64,000 nt of DNA, from NCBI RefSeq assembly GCF_000341735.1, contig NZ_KB455575.1, positions 1,745,648 to 1,809,647 of the forward strand, given 5' to 3'. The notes under the pieces are model-generated. The model saw nothing but the letters and a program-made list of their open reading frames with translations. It did no database searches and was not told the origin of the DNA. Below are positions 29,374-38,967 of the stretch, in pieces. Position 1 is the first letter of the stretch; each line of letters starts with the position of its first letter. Origin of the DNA: Methylotuvimicrobium buryatense 5G. Lineage in GTDB: Bacteria > Pseudomonadota > Gammaproteobacteria > Methylococcales > Methylomonadaceae. The position numbers and the translations under genes were made by a program.

Positions 29374-30216
29374 TCATAAAATCGCAATGGCTTCTGTCGT
29401 CGGCTCCGGAATTCCGGGGCAATCTAGATCCGGAATATGCTCAATAAAAATACGCATATCGTTCATAGAAACATTTCCGAAAATTGTCGCTATTGAAACA
29501 TCGGCGGCATCGCGTCCCGTGCCGATACGCACGATCCCGTTTTGCGGCGCCAGACGGGTAGCATCGAATAAATACCAACGATTACCCAAATAGGCTTCGA
29601 AACAGGCGTGAAAATCGGGGATTGTCAATCCATAGGCATAACTGGAGACAAATCGCGCCGGAATATTTAAGGCCCTGCAAAACGCGATGCCCAAATGCGC
29701 AAAATCCCGGCATACCCCGATTCGCTCAGTAGCGGTATCGAATGCGGAAGTATGTGAGCTACTGGTTCCGTATTGATAATAAACCTTGTCAAAAATCCAA
29801 TTACAGATAGCCGTAACTCTGGAATAGCCCATCAACTCCCCACCGAACTCCGAAAGCGCTAGGTTAACTAATCGGTCCGATTGACAAAAGCGACTGGGAT
29901 AAAGGTAAGGCCAGGTCGCTTTCGGCAATTCCGCCGGCTGAATTTCCATAATCTGATTCGGATCCCCGTAAAAATGCGACATTTCAACTTCTGCTCTATA
30001 CGAAACACGCAAATTCGTTCCGGGCGATACATTGACTCTGAAATATCGATTTTCTAAAACAGGCGCCGCAAACTCATCAATATGAACATCTGGATCAAGC
30101 TGCAGATGTTCACTAATAATCTTTTGGCAGTCGATCTGCGCGATACGAAAGTTAAAGATAAACGTACTAAAGGAGTCAACCTGATAATCGAGATCGCAAC
30201 CTAATTTATATTTCAT
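29374..30216 (-). CDS. transglutaminase-like cysteine protease family protein
   Basis: 280 residues. An N-terminal beta-rich domain (about 1-150) is followed by the transglutaminase core with the triad Cys in RIGVCRDFAHL, His in DFHACFEAYL and Asp in WYLFDATRLAPQ. No signal peptide is visible, so it is probably cytoplasmic. Such proteins often cluster with peptide-modifying or ATP-grasp genes, but here it stands alone between repeats. Substrate unknown. Confidence 0.85.
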   Translation of the reverse strand: MKYKLGCDLDYQVDSFSTFIFNFRIAQIDCQKIISEHLQLDPDVHIDEFAAPVLENRYFRVNVSPGTNLRVSYRAEVEMSHFYGDPNQIMEIQPAELPKATWPYLYPSRFCQSDRLVNLALSEFGGELMGYSRVTAICNWIFDKVYYQYGTSSSHTSAFDTATERIGVCRDFAHLGIAFCRALNIPARFVSSYAYGLTIPDFHACFEAYLGNRWYLFDATRLAPQNGIVRIGTGRDAADVSIATIFGNVSMNDMRIFIEHIPDLDCPGIPEPTTEAIAIL

Positions 30217-30300
30217 TGCCTATCCTCCCAAAACCACAACAAATAAACCATCACCCACTAAACCCAATGCCTTTAAGTACCTTCACAGAATAAGTCAAGC

Positions 30301-30368
30301 GCGCCAAGATTTTTCGCGAAAGCTGAAATGGGGTCCGTCCGATTTCAGCAGCGAAAAATGACTTGGCG
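30301..30368. repeat. long inverted repeat (foldback)
   Basis: GCGCCAAG and TTTTTCGC...GCTGAAAT at 30301-30329 pair with ATTTCAGC...GCGAAAAA and CTTGGCG at 30341-30367. The arms are about 28 bp with mismatches. 30369-30600 shows only short overlapping ORFs with no protein character. Confidence 0.5.
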
Positions 30369-30599
30369 ATTATTGCCTTCGGCGGCCCCGATTCGCCCTG
30401 CGTCCGTGCCACTACGCCACATCATCGTATACTCGATGCGGCTCCGTAGCACTCCCACAAATGGCTTTACGCCGTGTCGCGATGCCTTGTATTTTGCCTC
30501 CGCCTGCGCTATTCGCGCAGACTCCGGCAAAACACCCGGCGCTACGGCTATCGGGGACTAAAAATCTTCACTTCGCTAACGCTCCGTTTCCACGATTTT

Positions 30600-30922
30600 C
30601 AGCGGATGCCGGCATTCAGGATCGAATGCGCCTCAAAAGCCTGCCATCCATGGCGGAATGACGAGCTTCCCTTAACTTAACCTGATTAGCAAGATGCTTC
30701 AGCTTGCCGAAGCCAACTGTCCGAGCAGTTGCCAGTCGTAGCCACTTCTGCGGGACGGGTTATTTAACCCGTCCCCAACGTTTCGGTTTGCCCTAAACAT
30801 TTCGGCTGACTTCGGCCAAAGTCAAAACGTTTAGGACGGGGTTGCAAACCCCGTCCTGCTAGGGATATGCCGGTTTTTGGGCTTTAGCTGAAGAAACTTG
30901 CTAATCAGGTAACTTAATGGCA
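30600..30922. repeat. TCACTGCC-element right half, split by a CCTGATTAGC MITE
   Basis: CATTCAGGATCGAATGCG through CTTAACTTAA (to 30680), resumed at TAACTTAATGGCAGT (30910-30924), is the right half seen at 5068-5274 and 56128-56204. The MITE at 30681-30909 interrupts its terminal repeat and duplicates TAACTTAA. Confidence 0.65.
30681..30909. mobile_element. CCTGATTAGC MITE, 229-bp form, copy B
   Basis: Ends CCTGATTAGCAAG and CTTGCTAATCAGG. Exact 8-bp target duplication TAACTTAA (30673-30680 and 30910-30917), lying within the terminal repeat of another repeat family. Interior palindromes as in copy A. Confidence 0.9.
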
Positions 30923-30944
30923 GTACCCACTAAACCTACCAACA

Positions 30945-31064
30945 CTCTTTCCTCTTTCCTCTTTCCTCTTTCCTCTTTCCTCTTGCCCCTTGCCCCTTGC
31001 CCCTTGCCCCTTTCACCTTTCACCTTTCACCTTTCACCTTTCACCTTTCACCTTTCACCTTTCA
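30945..31064. repeat. heptanucleotide tandem repeats next to uvrB stop
   Basis: Successive 7-bp units: CCTCTTT repeats, then CCCCTTG repeats, then CACCTTT repeats, ending 2 bp before the uvrB stop codon. All pyrimidine-rich on the plus strand. Confidence 0.9.
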
Positions 31065-31066
31065 AA

Positions 31067-33076
31067 TCATTCAATCACATAAATCTCCTGCAACAATTTA
31101 ATCTCATCCCTAAGACGCGCCGCTTCTTCAAACTCCAGATTCCGAGCATGCTTATACATTTGCTCTTCCATTTGCTTGAGCTTCTTGCTTTTTTGTTTCG
31201 GCGTCATTGCTTTATAGTCCGCATCGGGCTCGGTCACAGCCAAGGCCTTCGCCGCCGGTTGAAAGCCGGCGCCCGGAATCGCGATTTCCAAAATATCCTT
31301 GACCGACTTGAATACCGTCGCCGGCGTGATATTGTTGAGCTCGTTAAACCGACTCTGTTTTTCGCGGCGCCTCACGGTCTCATCGATCGCCTGCTGCATC
31401 GAACGCGTTATTTTATCGCCGTACAAAATCGCCTTACCACGTACATTGCGCGCCGCGCGGCCTATCGTTTGCACCAACGACACGGTCGAACGCAAGAACC
31501 CTTCCTTGTCGGCATCCAAAATCGCGATCAACGAAACCTCGGGAATGTCCAACCCTTCGCGCAGTAAATTGATACCGACCAGCACATCGAATTTGCCGAG
31601 CCGTAAATCGCGAATAATTTCGACGCGCTCAACCGTATCGATATCCGAATGCAGATAACGCACGCGCACGTCATGGTCGGCCAGATATTCGGTCAAGTCC
31701 TCGGACATGCGCTTGGTCAACGTCGTAACCAAAACACGCTCGTTGACCTTGACACGCTTGTTGATCTCCGACAACAAATCATCGACCTGAGTCGTCGCGG
31801 GACGAACTTCGATTTCAGGATCGAGCAAGCCGGTCGGCCTGACGACCTGTTCGACAAAGACGCCGGAATGTGCTTTTTCATAAGGTCCAGGCGTTGCCGA
31901 AACATAAATTCGTTGCCTGGATTTCGCTTCGAACTCTTCGAAGGTCAACGGGCGGTTATCAAGCGCCGACGGCAATCTGAACCCGTATTCGACCAAGGTT
32001 TCTTTACGCGAGCGATCCCCTTTATACATCGCGCCTATCTGCGGAATCGTCACATGACTCTCATCGATAATGACCAAGGCATTATCCGGCAAATAATCGA
32101 ACATCGTCGGCGGCGGCTCACCCGGGCCGCGACCGGACAGATAACGCGAATAATTTTCGATGCCGGAACAATAGCCAACCTCCAAAATCATTTCGAGATC
32201 GAACAATGTTCGCTGCTCCAAGCGTTGCGCTTCAACCAATTTATTCAGCGAATACAAATGCTCGAGACGCGCTTTCAATTCGATTTTAATCGCGTCAACT
32301 GCTGTCAACAGTTGATCCCTTGGAGTGACGTAATGATTCTTCGGGTAGACCGTGAAACGCGCGATGCGCTGCTTGATTTCGCCGGTCAACGGGTCGAACA
32401 GCGACAGTCGCTCGATTTCATCGTCGAACAACTCGATGCGAAGCGCCTCCTGTTCGGATTCGGCCGGAAATATATCTATGACTTCGCCGCGCACGCGATA
32501 GGTCGCGCGGCGCAATTCGGTTTCATTACGCGTATATTGCATTTCAGCCAAACGACGGACGATCGCGCGTTGATCGATCAAATCGCCGCGCACCAAATGC
32601 AAGACCATTTGAAAATACGATTCCGGTTCGCCTAAGCCGTAAATCGCCGACACGGTTGCGACGACGATCGTATCATCGCGCTCGATCAGCGCCTTGGTCG
32701 CCGATAAACGCATTTGTTCGATATGTTCATTCAGCGAAGCATCTTTATCGATGAAGGTATCCGAGGCCGGCACATAGGCTTCCGGCTGATAATAGTCGTA
32801 ATACGACACGAAATACTCGACGCTATTTTCCGGAAAAAACTCCTTCATCTCACCGTACAATTGCGCGGCTAATGTTTTATTCGGCGCTAAAATCATCGCC
32901 GGACGCTGCACCCGATCGATCACATTCGCAATCGTAAAGGTCTTGCCCGAACCGGTCACGCCGAGCAAGGTTTGATGCACTTCGCCGTCGCTCAATCCTT
33001 CGACCAATTGGTTGATTGCCGCCGGCTGGTCGCCTGCCGGTTGAAAACGGCCTTGAATATTAAATGCCTTTTTCAC
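31067..33076 (-). CDS. uvrB: excinuclease ABC subunit B
   Basis: 669 residues, normal. UvrB opens and verifies damaged DNA after UvrA loading and then engages UvrC. Walker A is [14 protein letters not shown], the beta-hairpin region is [12 protein letters not shown], the DEAD-like box is VIIDESHV, the helicase C-terminal motifs are [20 protein letters not shown] and QTIGRAARN, and the UvrC-binding UVR motif is [20 protein letters not shown]. Divergent from the aminotransferase gene, with a shared 77-bp promoter region. The stop is abutted by heptanucleotide repeats. Confidence 0.97.
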   Translation of the reverse strand: MKKAFNIQGRFQPAGDQPAAINQLVEGLSDGEVHQTLLGVTGSGKTFTIANVIDRVQRPAMILAPNKTLAAQLYGEMKEFFPENSVEYFVSYYDYYQPEAYVPASDTFIDKDASLNEHIEQMRLSATKALIERDDTIVVATVSAIYGLGEPESYFQMVLHLVRGDLIDQRAIVRRLAEMQYTRNETELRRATYRVRGEVIDIFPAESEQEALRIELFDDEIERLSLFDPLTGEIKQRIARFTVYPKNHYVTPRDQLLTAVDAIKIELKARLEHLYSLNKLVEAQRLEQRTLFDLEMILEVGYCSGIENYSRYLSGRGPGEPPPTMFDYLPDNALVIIDESHVTIPQIGAMYKGDRSRKETLVEYGFRLPSALDNRPLTFEEFEAKSRQRIYVSATPGPYEKAHSGVFVEQVVRPTGLLDPEIEVRPATTQVDDLLSEINKRVKVNERVLVTTLTKRMSEDLTEYLADHDVRVRYLHSDIDTVERVEIIRDLRLGKFDVLVGINLLREGLDIPEVSLIAILDADKEGFLRSTVSLVQTIGRAARNVRGKAILYGDKITRSMQQAIDETVRRREKQSRFNELNNITPATVFKSVKDILEIAIPGAGFQPAAKALAVTEPDADYKAMTPKQKSKKLKQMEEQMYKHARNLEFEEAARLRDEIKLLQEIYVIE

Positions 33077-33097
33077 AACTCACTCTCTAATGGAATT

Positions 33098-33125
33098 TCA
33101 ACAGCTATTATACATAGAGTATAAT
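33098..33125. promoter_or_regulatory. divergent promoter region uvrB / aminotransferase
   Basis: Two -10-like boxes face away from each other: TATAAT at 33120-33125 (plus) and TATAAT at 33112-33107 (minus), forming the palindrome ATTATA-7 nt-TATAAT. The plus box has a weak TTTCAA at -35 distance. No clear -35 for the minus box. Confidence 0.4.
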
Positions 33126-33153
33126 CATGCCTACTTTTACATTGATTTGACAG

Positions 33154-34341
33154 GTGATTATGAGCATAAAACTTTCCGGCAGAGTCCAATCGGTTAAACC
33201 ATCGCCAACCCTGGCTATTACCGCAAGAGCCGCCGCAATGCGCGCCGCCGGCAAGGACATCATCGGCCTCGGCGCGGGCGAACCCGACTTCGACACGCCG
33301 GACCACATCAAAGCCGCAGCAATAGAAGCAATGAACAAAGGCTTTACGAAATACACTCCGGTCGACGGCACCGCGAGCTTAAAAAAAGCGATCATCGAAA
33401 AATTCAAAAAAGACAACGGCCTCGATTATCAACCGAAACAAATCTTGGTTTCCTGCGGCGGTAAGCAAAGTTCTTACAACCTGACGCAAGCGTTGCTGAA
33501 CGACGGAGACGAAGTCATTATTCCAGCCCCTTATTGGGTCTCGTATCCTGATATGGTGCTGCTTGCCGGCGGCGTGCCGGTCGTCATCGAAACAACACAG
33601 GCGCAGCACTTTAAAATATCGCCGGAACAACTGCGCGCGGCGATTACCGACAAGACCCGATTAATTTTCATCAACAGCCCGTCGAATCCGACCGGCGTCG
33701 CCTATTCGCTCGACGAACTGAAAGCACTCGGCGATGTGTTGAAAGATTTTCCGGACATCATCATCGCGACCGACGACATGTACGAACATATCACCTGGAA
33801 AAAAGGCGCGTTCGTCAACATTCTGAACGCGCACCCGGAGTTCTACGACCGCACCGTCGTTATGAACGGCGTGTCTAAAGCTTATTCGATGACCGGCTGG
33901 CGCATCGGTTACGCGGCAGGCCCTATCGATTTGATTGAAGCGATGGGCACGATTCAATCGCAAAGCACCTCGAATCCGACCTCGATTTCACAATATGCCG
34001 CCGAAGCCGCGCTGAACGGCGATCAAGGCTTCATCGACATGATGATGACCGAATTCAAGAAGCGCCATGATTTCGTGGTCTCGGAACTCAACAAAATCGA
34101 CGGCATCGATTGCCTTGAAACCGACGGCACATTCTACGTATTCCCGAACGTGGAACAAGCAATCGCCAAAATGGACAACATCAAAGACGACTTGGATTTT
34201 TCAGAATACCTGATCGAAAATGCCGGCGTAGCGCTAGTGCCGGGCTCGGCCTTCGGTTGTCCGGGACACGTCAGAATATCGATCGCGACCAGTATGAAAA
34301 ACTTGGAAAACGCGCTGGAGAGAATTAAAAAGGCGGTTTGA
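33154..34341 (+). CDS. class I pyridoxal-phosphate aminotransferase (aspartate aminotransferase-like)
   Basis: 395 residues, the length of class I-gamma aspartate aminotransferases. Visible: SPTLAITARAAAMRAAGKDI near the start, INSPSNPTGVAYS, the PLP lysine in NGVSKAYSMTGWRIGYAAG, and the C-terminal Arg in GHVRISIATS. Likely reaction: aspartate + 2-oxoglutarate to oxaloacetate + glutamate. Substrate range (some members use prephenate or aromatic amino acids) cannot be read from the sequence. Monocistronic, divergent from uvrB. Confidence 0.9.
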   Translation: MIMSIKLSGRVQSVKPSPTLAITARAAAMRAAGKDIIGLGAGEPDFDTPDHIKAAAIEAMNKGFTKYTPVDGTASLKKAIIEKFKKDNGLDYQPKQILVSCGGKQSSYNLTQALLNDGDEVIIPAPYWVSYPDMVLLAGGVPVVIETTQAQHFKISPEQLRAAITDKTRLIFINSPSNPTGVAYSLDELKALGDVLKDFPDIIIATDDMYEHITWKKGAFVNILNAHPEFYDRTVVMNGVSKAYSMTGWRIGYAAGPIDLIEAMGTIQSQSTSNPTSISQYAAEAALNGDQGFIDMMMTEFKKRHDFVVSELNKIDGIDCLETDGTFYVFPNVEQAIAKMDNIKDDLDFSEYLIENAGVALVPGSAFGCPGHVRISIATSMKNLENALERIKKAV

Positions 34342-34391
34342 GAAACGAACCGGTCATTACTCCAGGAATCGAAAGATTAAGAACGAATGCT

Positions 34392-34443
34392 GTCGGACGA
34401 TTCGCCAAACTAGATCATGTTCAAATTTGGCGAATGCTCCGAC
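34392..34443. repeat. hairpin downstream of the aminotransferase gene
   Basis: GTCGGA..ATTCGCCAAA and TTTGGCGAAT..TCCGAC form an 18-bp stem with a 2-nt mismatch and a 16-nt loop, 50 bp after the stop. No T-run follows, so it is not a classic terminator. Confidence 0.5.
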
Positions 34444-34459
34444 ACTTAAGCCCTTCATA

Positions 34460-34516
34460 TATACCTTTAGCACTTCAAATTTCGGTAGCGCCGAATTTTG
34501 ATCTACGACGGGTATA
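34460..34516. repeat. TATACC-element reduced to its two ends
   Basis: TATACC..GCACTTCAAATTTCGG joins directly to GCGCCGAATTTTGATCTAC and GGGTATA, 57 bp in all. The interior present at 21319-21478 is gone. Confidence 0.75.
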
Positions 34517-34641
34517 AATGTCAGCAAAGAAAACGAATCGCGGCTAACGGCTCTTGCTATCGCAAAGACGTTTACAACAAACGATAAATATTAAGCACGC
34601 CTTCCCTCTAAAATACTGACTTGGAAACCGATGTTCAAACT

Positions 34642-35439
34642 CTATTTTCTGACAAAGCCAATCAATAACGCCCCATCCTTATCGAGTAGCTTTAGTCGAT
34701 CGCCATCGATTTCATAACGGACGACCCGAGCCATAACATTCAAAAAATTCGCTTCGAGCTCCATGACGCCATCTTCGGCGCAAAACATTCGAGTCGTCTG
34801 CGCAGAATCGATTCTGAGTTTTTCATCTTGCTTTGTATAAGCCGCCGAATATCGATTGCAACCCGCTTTGCCTTGGACAGTGCCATCGGCAAAATATGCA
34901 TTCGCTAAAACGGTATTTTTATCCGACACGACGCCACCCTTGCCGTTGTTGATGCCGGATGCCTGCCATTGGGTTTGTTCCAGTGCCGGCTGGGTTTTTG
35001 TATTGAACACCAATAATGGATTTCCTTCTAGGTCCGAAAGCGTCAGTAATCGAGCGTCTTCATCGTAGCGATAGCCCCCGACTTTAGCGAACCAATCGAA
35101 ATAGCGGCGCTCTTGTTCGTTGATAATCTCTGAACAAGCCATCATCGTTGAGCCGACTGGGCTGACCATTAGTTTAGACTCTTCTGTGACCTCAAACTTT
35201 CCAAAATAACGATTACAACCGCCGCTTCCGGATAATTGACCTTTCGAAAACAAGGCATCGATAACCGTATCATCTATAACGCTTGTCGTTTTGCCGTTAG
35301 GCTCGACAAAATGTTCGAGTTGCCAAGCAATATTGTCCCACTTGAATTGTTGCTCATCTTCGTTTTCCTCTCGACTAGCATCAGTTGCGCACCCTATCAG
35401 CACACTGCATAACGCAAAAGTAATCCATCGTTTCATCAT
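34642..35439 (-). CDS. lipoprotein with two META domains
   Basis: 265 residues. Signal peptide MMKRWITFALCSVLIGC ends in a lipobox (VLIGC), so it is a lipoprotein. Two META/HslJ-like domains follow in tandem. The first spans about 35-140 with GSGGCNRYFGKF and MMACSE, the second about 150-262 with GKAGCNRYSAAY and TRMFCAED. Each has the paired GCNxY and C-x-E motifs. META proteins are linked to stress or aromatic-compound tolerance, but the role here is unknown. Flanked on both sides by TATACC-element copies. Confidence 0.83.
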   Translation of the reverse strand: MMKRWITFALCSVLIGCATDASREENEDEQQFKWDNIAWQLEHFVEPNGKTTSVIDDTVIDALFSKGQLSGSGGCNRYFGKFEVTEESKLMVSPVGSTMMACSEIINEQERRYFDWFAKVGGYRYDEDARLLTLSDLEGNPLLVFNTKTQPALEQTQWQASGINNGKGGVVSDKNTVLANAYFADGTVQGKAGCNRYSAAYTKQDEKLRIDSAQTTRMFCAEDGVMELEANFLNVMARVVRYEIDGDRLKLLDKDGALLIGFVRK

Positions 35440-35505
35440 ACTTTTCTCTCAAGTTTGCTAGGATTTATTGAAGGCTTTGCCTACCGGTAACCGCTATTTT
35501 GCATA

Positions 35506-35642
35506 TATACCTTTTGTACTTCAAATTTCGGCAGCGCCTAAGTAGGCACCGGGTGCTCAACAAAGGCTTTGCCTACATGGATGTATTCACGGCGTACTTT
35601 GACGGGTGCCCCGGCGCCGAATTTTGATCTACGATGGGTATA
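35506..35642. repeat. TATACC-element copy
   Basis: TATACC..GTACTTCAAATTTCGGCAG at the left; GGCGCCGAATTTTGATCTAC and GGGTATA at the right. A left-end fragment of the same family (TATACCTTTCGTACTT) follows at 35673-35700, directly before the next gene. Confidence 0.75.
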
Positions 35643-35780
35643 AAACCGCTAGACGAGCAATGAAAATATTAGTATACCTTTCGTACTTAAAATTTCGGCA
35701 TGTGCGTATAGGGACAGCGGACTGTTCGTCTCTAACGGGATAACTGCCGCCAAACCCCTATTCACAACTAGAGGTGCATT

Positions 35781-36197
35781 ATGAGTAAATTTCTTTTCAT
35801 TATCAATTTAACCATTCTAGTAACGGCTTGTGCACAACAAGTTAAGCACGATTCCTTAAATCCCTTTCATTTCGACGGCACCCCGGTTACAAGCGGCATC
35901 ATAGAAGGAAGCGGTTGGCGAAGCAAAATAGTCGTTTATCATTGCCATCCCGACACCGAATTGCAGGTCGCTTATTTAAACCTACAATCCGGCGAATCGT
36001 TCGCCGCCCTTTATTACCAGGGTTTGCTAAGTCTAATGCAGATTCGGAAAGCAGCTTCCGGCGCGCTGTATATTGCATTGGACGAGCAAAAAAGCCTTCG
36101 TTGGCATACGAAAGGCGATTCCGGAATTTTAAAATTCCTTGCCGCCGATGATACCGCAACAGAACAAATTTTGCTAAGCGATTGCAAGGCTATATAG
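35781..36197 (+). CDS. MliC-like lipoprotein (C-type lysozyme inhibitor domain)
   Basis: 138 residues. The signal peptide ends in VTACAQQ, giving a lipid-anchored Cys. The rest matches the MliC/PliC fold: VVYHCHPDTELQVAYLNL, ASGALYIALDEQKSLRWHTK and a C-terminal Cys (LLSDCKA) that would form a disulfide with the Cys of YHC. Such proteins sit in the outer membrane or periplasm and protect against host lysozyme. The Ser of the SGxxY inhibitory motif is present as ASGALY. An AGAGG Shine-Dalgarno precedes the ATG. Confidence 0.8.
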   Translation: MSKFLFIINLTILVTACAQQVKHDSLNPFHFDGTPVTSGIIEGSGWRSKIVVYHCHPDTELQVAYLNLQSGESFAALYYQGLLSLMQIRKAASGALYIALDEQKSLRWHTKGDSGILKFLAADDTATEQILLSDCKAI

Positions 36198-36415
36198 CCA
36201 GAAGAACGGTTTGAGGTTTAACAAGTTTTAAGAAATTAAGGGACAAGAGTTGTCGACCTTTACTTCTTCAGCTTGAACTTATGGAGCGAATGCATTACTT
36301 AGCCTAATTGGCGAAGGTATTCAAGCTTCAACAACCCTGCCCACTTGATTAACGCCGAATAGCCTCTCTTCTAAAGTTGCTCATGGTGGCTGTTGCAAAA
36401 TTCAAGACGTGACCT

Positions 36416-36707
36416 CATAGCTCGGAAGTGCTAGAGGAGGCGCCTCACTGCCATTAAGTTAAGGATTTTTCCGTTCGCCCTGAGCCTGTCGAAGGGTGAA
36501 TGGAAAAATCCTGGGTCGATAAGTTAAGCCGTCCATGGTTCGACAGGCTCACCACGAACGGCTTAACTTAATGGCAGTGAGGAGGCGCCTGGGTGTCCGA
36601 CAAAGGCTTTGCCAGCATGGAGCTGGCATAGAGCCTACACGGACGTATTCACGGTGTCCTTTGGCGGACACCCAGGCGCCGAATTTTGATCTACGACGGT
36701 TATACAT
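36416..36707. repeat. TATACC-element interrupted by a TCACTGCC-element
   Basis: The left part (to 36444) and right part (36581 onward, ending GGCGCCGAATTTTGATCTAC and GGTTATA) are one TATACC-element split by the insertion at 36445-36580. The insertion duplicates GGAGGCGCC. Confidence 0.75.
36445..36580. mobile_element. TCACTGCC-element with 9-bp duplication
   Basis: Perfect terminal inverted repeats TCACTGCCATTAAGTTAAG and its complement, 136 bp, flanked by GGAGGCGCC on both sides (36436-36444 and 36581-36589). The core has a GCCTGTCGAAGGG / TTCGACAGGCTC palindrome. No coding capacity. Confidence 0.85.
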
Positions 36708-36977
36708 AAGTCAAAAATTACCCTTTTGCAACCTTAACCAATGAGACCTCGATACCATTTATTGTGACTTAACACTTTCGGCCTCGAGATCGCGATCAGG
36801 GGATCGCTCCCACAGAGCCTCCGCCGCTCTCTGTGGGAGCGACGCCTTCGTCGCGACTATCGAAGCCAGTAACGCTCAAACACCAATAGCCTTTCCGGAC
36901 AACACAACCATTTAGCGCTCGATCGCTACTTTTTGCACAATTAGGTATATTTATACTTAATGTATAAAGACGAGAGA
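36696..36977. repeat. TTATACATAAG repeat with REP-like centre
   Basis: GTTATACATAAGTCAAAAAT at the left and TTAATGTATAAAGACGAGAG at the right. A GATCGCTCCCACAGAG / CTCTGTGGGAGCGAC hairpin lies in the middle. It shares CCTTAACCAATGAG and TTAACAC..TCGGC segments with 5285-5516 and 53461-53710. Confidence 0.6.
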
Positions 36978-37065
36978 TCGAGCTTGGGTAACAGGGGCCC
37001 GTACGGGGTTGGGTCTTAAAATTTGCATCAAGTCTCGTTTATGCAGGCACGTATTTGCAAAACTC

Positions 37066-37227
37066 CAGCAATTCCCAGTTTGAGCATTTTCGCCGATCTT
37101 AGGTGTAGGGTATGCCTGTCGAGGAATGCCATAAACCCATCCATGGAGGCTCGGCGGCAGATCGAACGCCAAGGATGTCGCCAAGCACACTCCACACCCT
37201 TTTTGATCCCAAAATTGGGAATTGCTG
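37066..37227. repeat. CAGCAATTCCCA element, copy 1
   Basis: Ends CAGCAATTCCCA and TGGGAATTGCTG. The interior closely matches 53231-53395, including GGTATGCCTGTCGAGGAA. Flanks GCAAAACTC and TCAAAATTC could be a decayed target duplication. Confidence 0.7.
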
Positions 37228-37266
37228 TCAAAATTCAAGATCTTACCCCCATAGCTCCTTACACGT

Positions 37267-37553
37267 TTAGTGTAGCTGATCAAAAACTTCGGGGTGTTGC
37301 TCGACTATGCGTAGCAGTGCGACTGCTGGCCCTTGTGGAGCCCTCCGTCCTTGTTCCCAATCTTAAAGTGTTCGCATGCTTACGCCAAGCAATCCGGCAA
37401 AGGCGGACTGTGACATTTTTAATTTAGAACGAATTGCCTGCGGTGGCGAAGGCTCGGAAAGCTGCGTGGTTTTTAGAGTAACCTTGCCTTTTTAAACTCT
37501 TTGATTTCTTTAATGCTATCTAGGATTTCAGCACCGATATTTCTATGGCTCAT
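37267..37553 (-). pseudogene. XRE-family antitoxin (HigA-like), broken
   Basis: From ATG 37553 the frame reads MSHRNIGAEILDSIKEIKEF, then a one-base shift after FKK moves it into KVTLKTTQLSEPSPPQAIRS and the helix-turn-helix MSQSAFAGLLGVSMRTL. A TAA replaces the Lys expected before DWEQGRRAPQGPA, after which the frame continues to LRIVEQHPEVFDQLH and stops at 37267. Two lesions make it non-functional. It would have bound operator DNA and neutralised the adjacent toxin. Confidence 0.75.
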
Positions 37554-37855
37554 GATCGATTGCCTCCGCAATTTGCTTCAATATATGGCCGGGAATGGTG
37601 GAACGCTCCGATTTGCTATAAATCGTAAGCATCCAGATTTCATGATCTGGGTTTTTCCAGTAGTAGATAATACAAACCCCGCCACTTTTTAACTCTCCCT
37701 TCTGGCGCCCACCGAACTTTCCTTACACCGCCTGATTCTTTAACAATATTGCCCGCATCCGGCTCATCCGGCTTGGGCAGAAGATAAGTCTGAAGGGCTC
37801 AATATTCGTCATCATTAAGATAGGCCGCGAGTAGCTTTCTAAAAAGTGCAGGATA
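37543..37855 (-). pseudogene. RelE/HigB-type toxin, broken
   Basis: The frame LFRKLLAAYLNDDEY is broken by TGA, followed by ALQTYLLPKPDEPDAG and GGVRKVRWAPEGR. A one-base shift leads to KSGGVCIIYYWKNPDHEIW, MLTIYSKSE and LKQIAEAIDHEP, stopping at 37543 inside the antitoxin start. This is the RelE-like fold of HigB-type ribosome-dependent mRNA interferases. The start codon is not found. Two lesions, no longer functional. Confidence 0.72.
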
Positions 37856-38060
37856 TTAGCAAGAACTATATTTGGACGCGTAACGCCTCAAGAAGGGGCG
37901 CAGCTTTGAGACGGAGCGTTACCGGTGTCCGCTTGTACCGAGTTAAGTAGGATGATGTTTTAGTTTACTCTGAAAAAATGGATTGAATTATAAAATAAAC
38001 CCGGACCTTTTATTTTTACATTTACAGAAAAGGCTATGAATATAGACCTGACCCTGCCGC

Positions 38061-38951
38061 TTGGATTTAGAAGACAATCATCATCGAAAAATAGCGCATT
38101 CTTATTTGCAGGATGTGAGCGATTGGGTGGGTGGCATTGCGGGGGCCAAAGAAGAGCTTTGGGAATATGACATTCCGCCCTTGGATGAAGCGATAACGAC
38201 CATTGTCGTCAGTCTTGATGGCGCTTATGTATTGATACGTGAGGACGGTTACCGGGAAGCGATGGTGGGCAATATTTCGCTTTATGATGTGACCGGCAAA
38301 CGTCAGCATACCATCTATATCGGTGAAGCCCCCGAATATGGGAAAGGCACATTTTTTCAGCGTTTGGAAAAAGAAATTGTTACCGTCAAAAAACACTATC
38401 CCGATGCCCTCTATTTAGGTATTGCCGATGGTGCAAAAAATAATTGGTCGTTTTTAGAGCAACATACCAGTCGTCAATTACTGGACTTTTTCCACGTCAC
38501 TGAGTATCTGGCAAACGTCGCTTATGCTGCCTATCCAGGAAAAACGGACAAACCCAAGCGCATAATTTGGCTAGATGAACGCTGTAAACAGCTAAAACGT
38601 GAACCCGGTGCAGTCGAAACACTGATCAGTGAAATGGAAAAATTGGCCCAAAAAACCAGCCTGACAAAAACAGTCAAAGAGAATTTGGAGGCCGCGCTAA
38701 CCTATTTTAAAAACCATAACCAGATGATGGATTATGCAATGCATACAGAAAAAAACTTACCTATTGGCTCAGGCGTCACCGAAGCTGCTTGCAAGACGCT
38801 GGTGAAGCAACGGCTTTGTGGTTCAGGTATGCGCTGGAAAAACCAAGGGGCTAAAGTGATTTTATCTTTACGTGCATTGGTTCAGTCTAAAGGAAGATGG
38901 CAACAGTTTTGGGATAAGATTGATCAATATGGTTCCCATGTGTGCGTATAA
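38061..38951 (+). pseudogene. ISKra4-family transposase, 5'-truncated
   Basis: 297 codons of the C-terminal two thirds of an ISKra4-type transposase, which is normally 450 residues or more. Candidate catalytic acids are the D in VVSLDGAYVLI, the D in LGIADGAKNNW and the E in GSGVTEAACKTLVKQRL. The frame opens at a TTG, and an in-frame TGA lies just upstream at 38049-38051, so the N-terminal part is deleted. No inverted ends are recognisable, so it is a remnant unlikely to move. Confidence 0.78.
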
Positions 38952-38967
38952 TTCACATTATTCAAAA

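Noticed and set aside
30328..30680. Several overlapping short ORFs upstream of MITE copy B
   Set aside because: They overlap each other on both strands, lack ribosome-binding sites and lie in repeat-like sequence.
30945..31064. Possible CRISPR array
   Set aside because: The units are 7 bp with no spacers; a simple tandem repeat. The same holds for 43369-43596.
31649..32635. 328-codon plus-strand ORF opposite uvrB
   Set aside because: Fully antisense to a clear uvrB, with no domain signature; a shadow frame of a high-GC coding region.
36957..37283. 108-codon minus-strand ORF
   Set aside because: It lies over the CAGCAATTCCCA element and an adjacent repeat; no homologous pattern.
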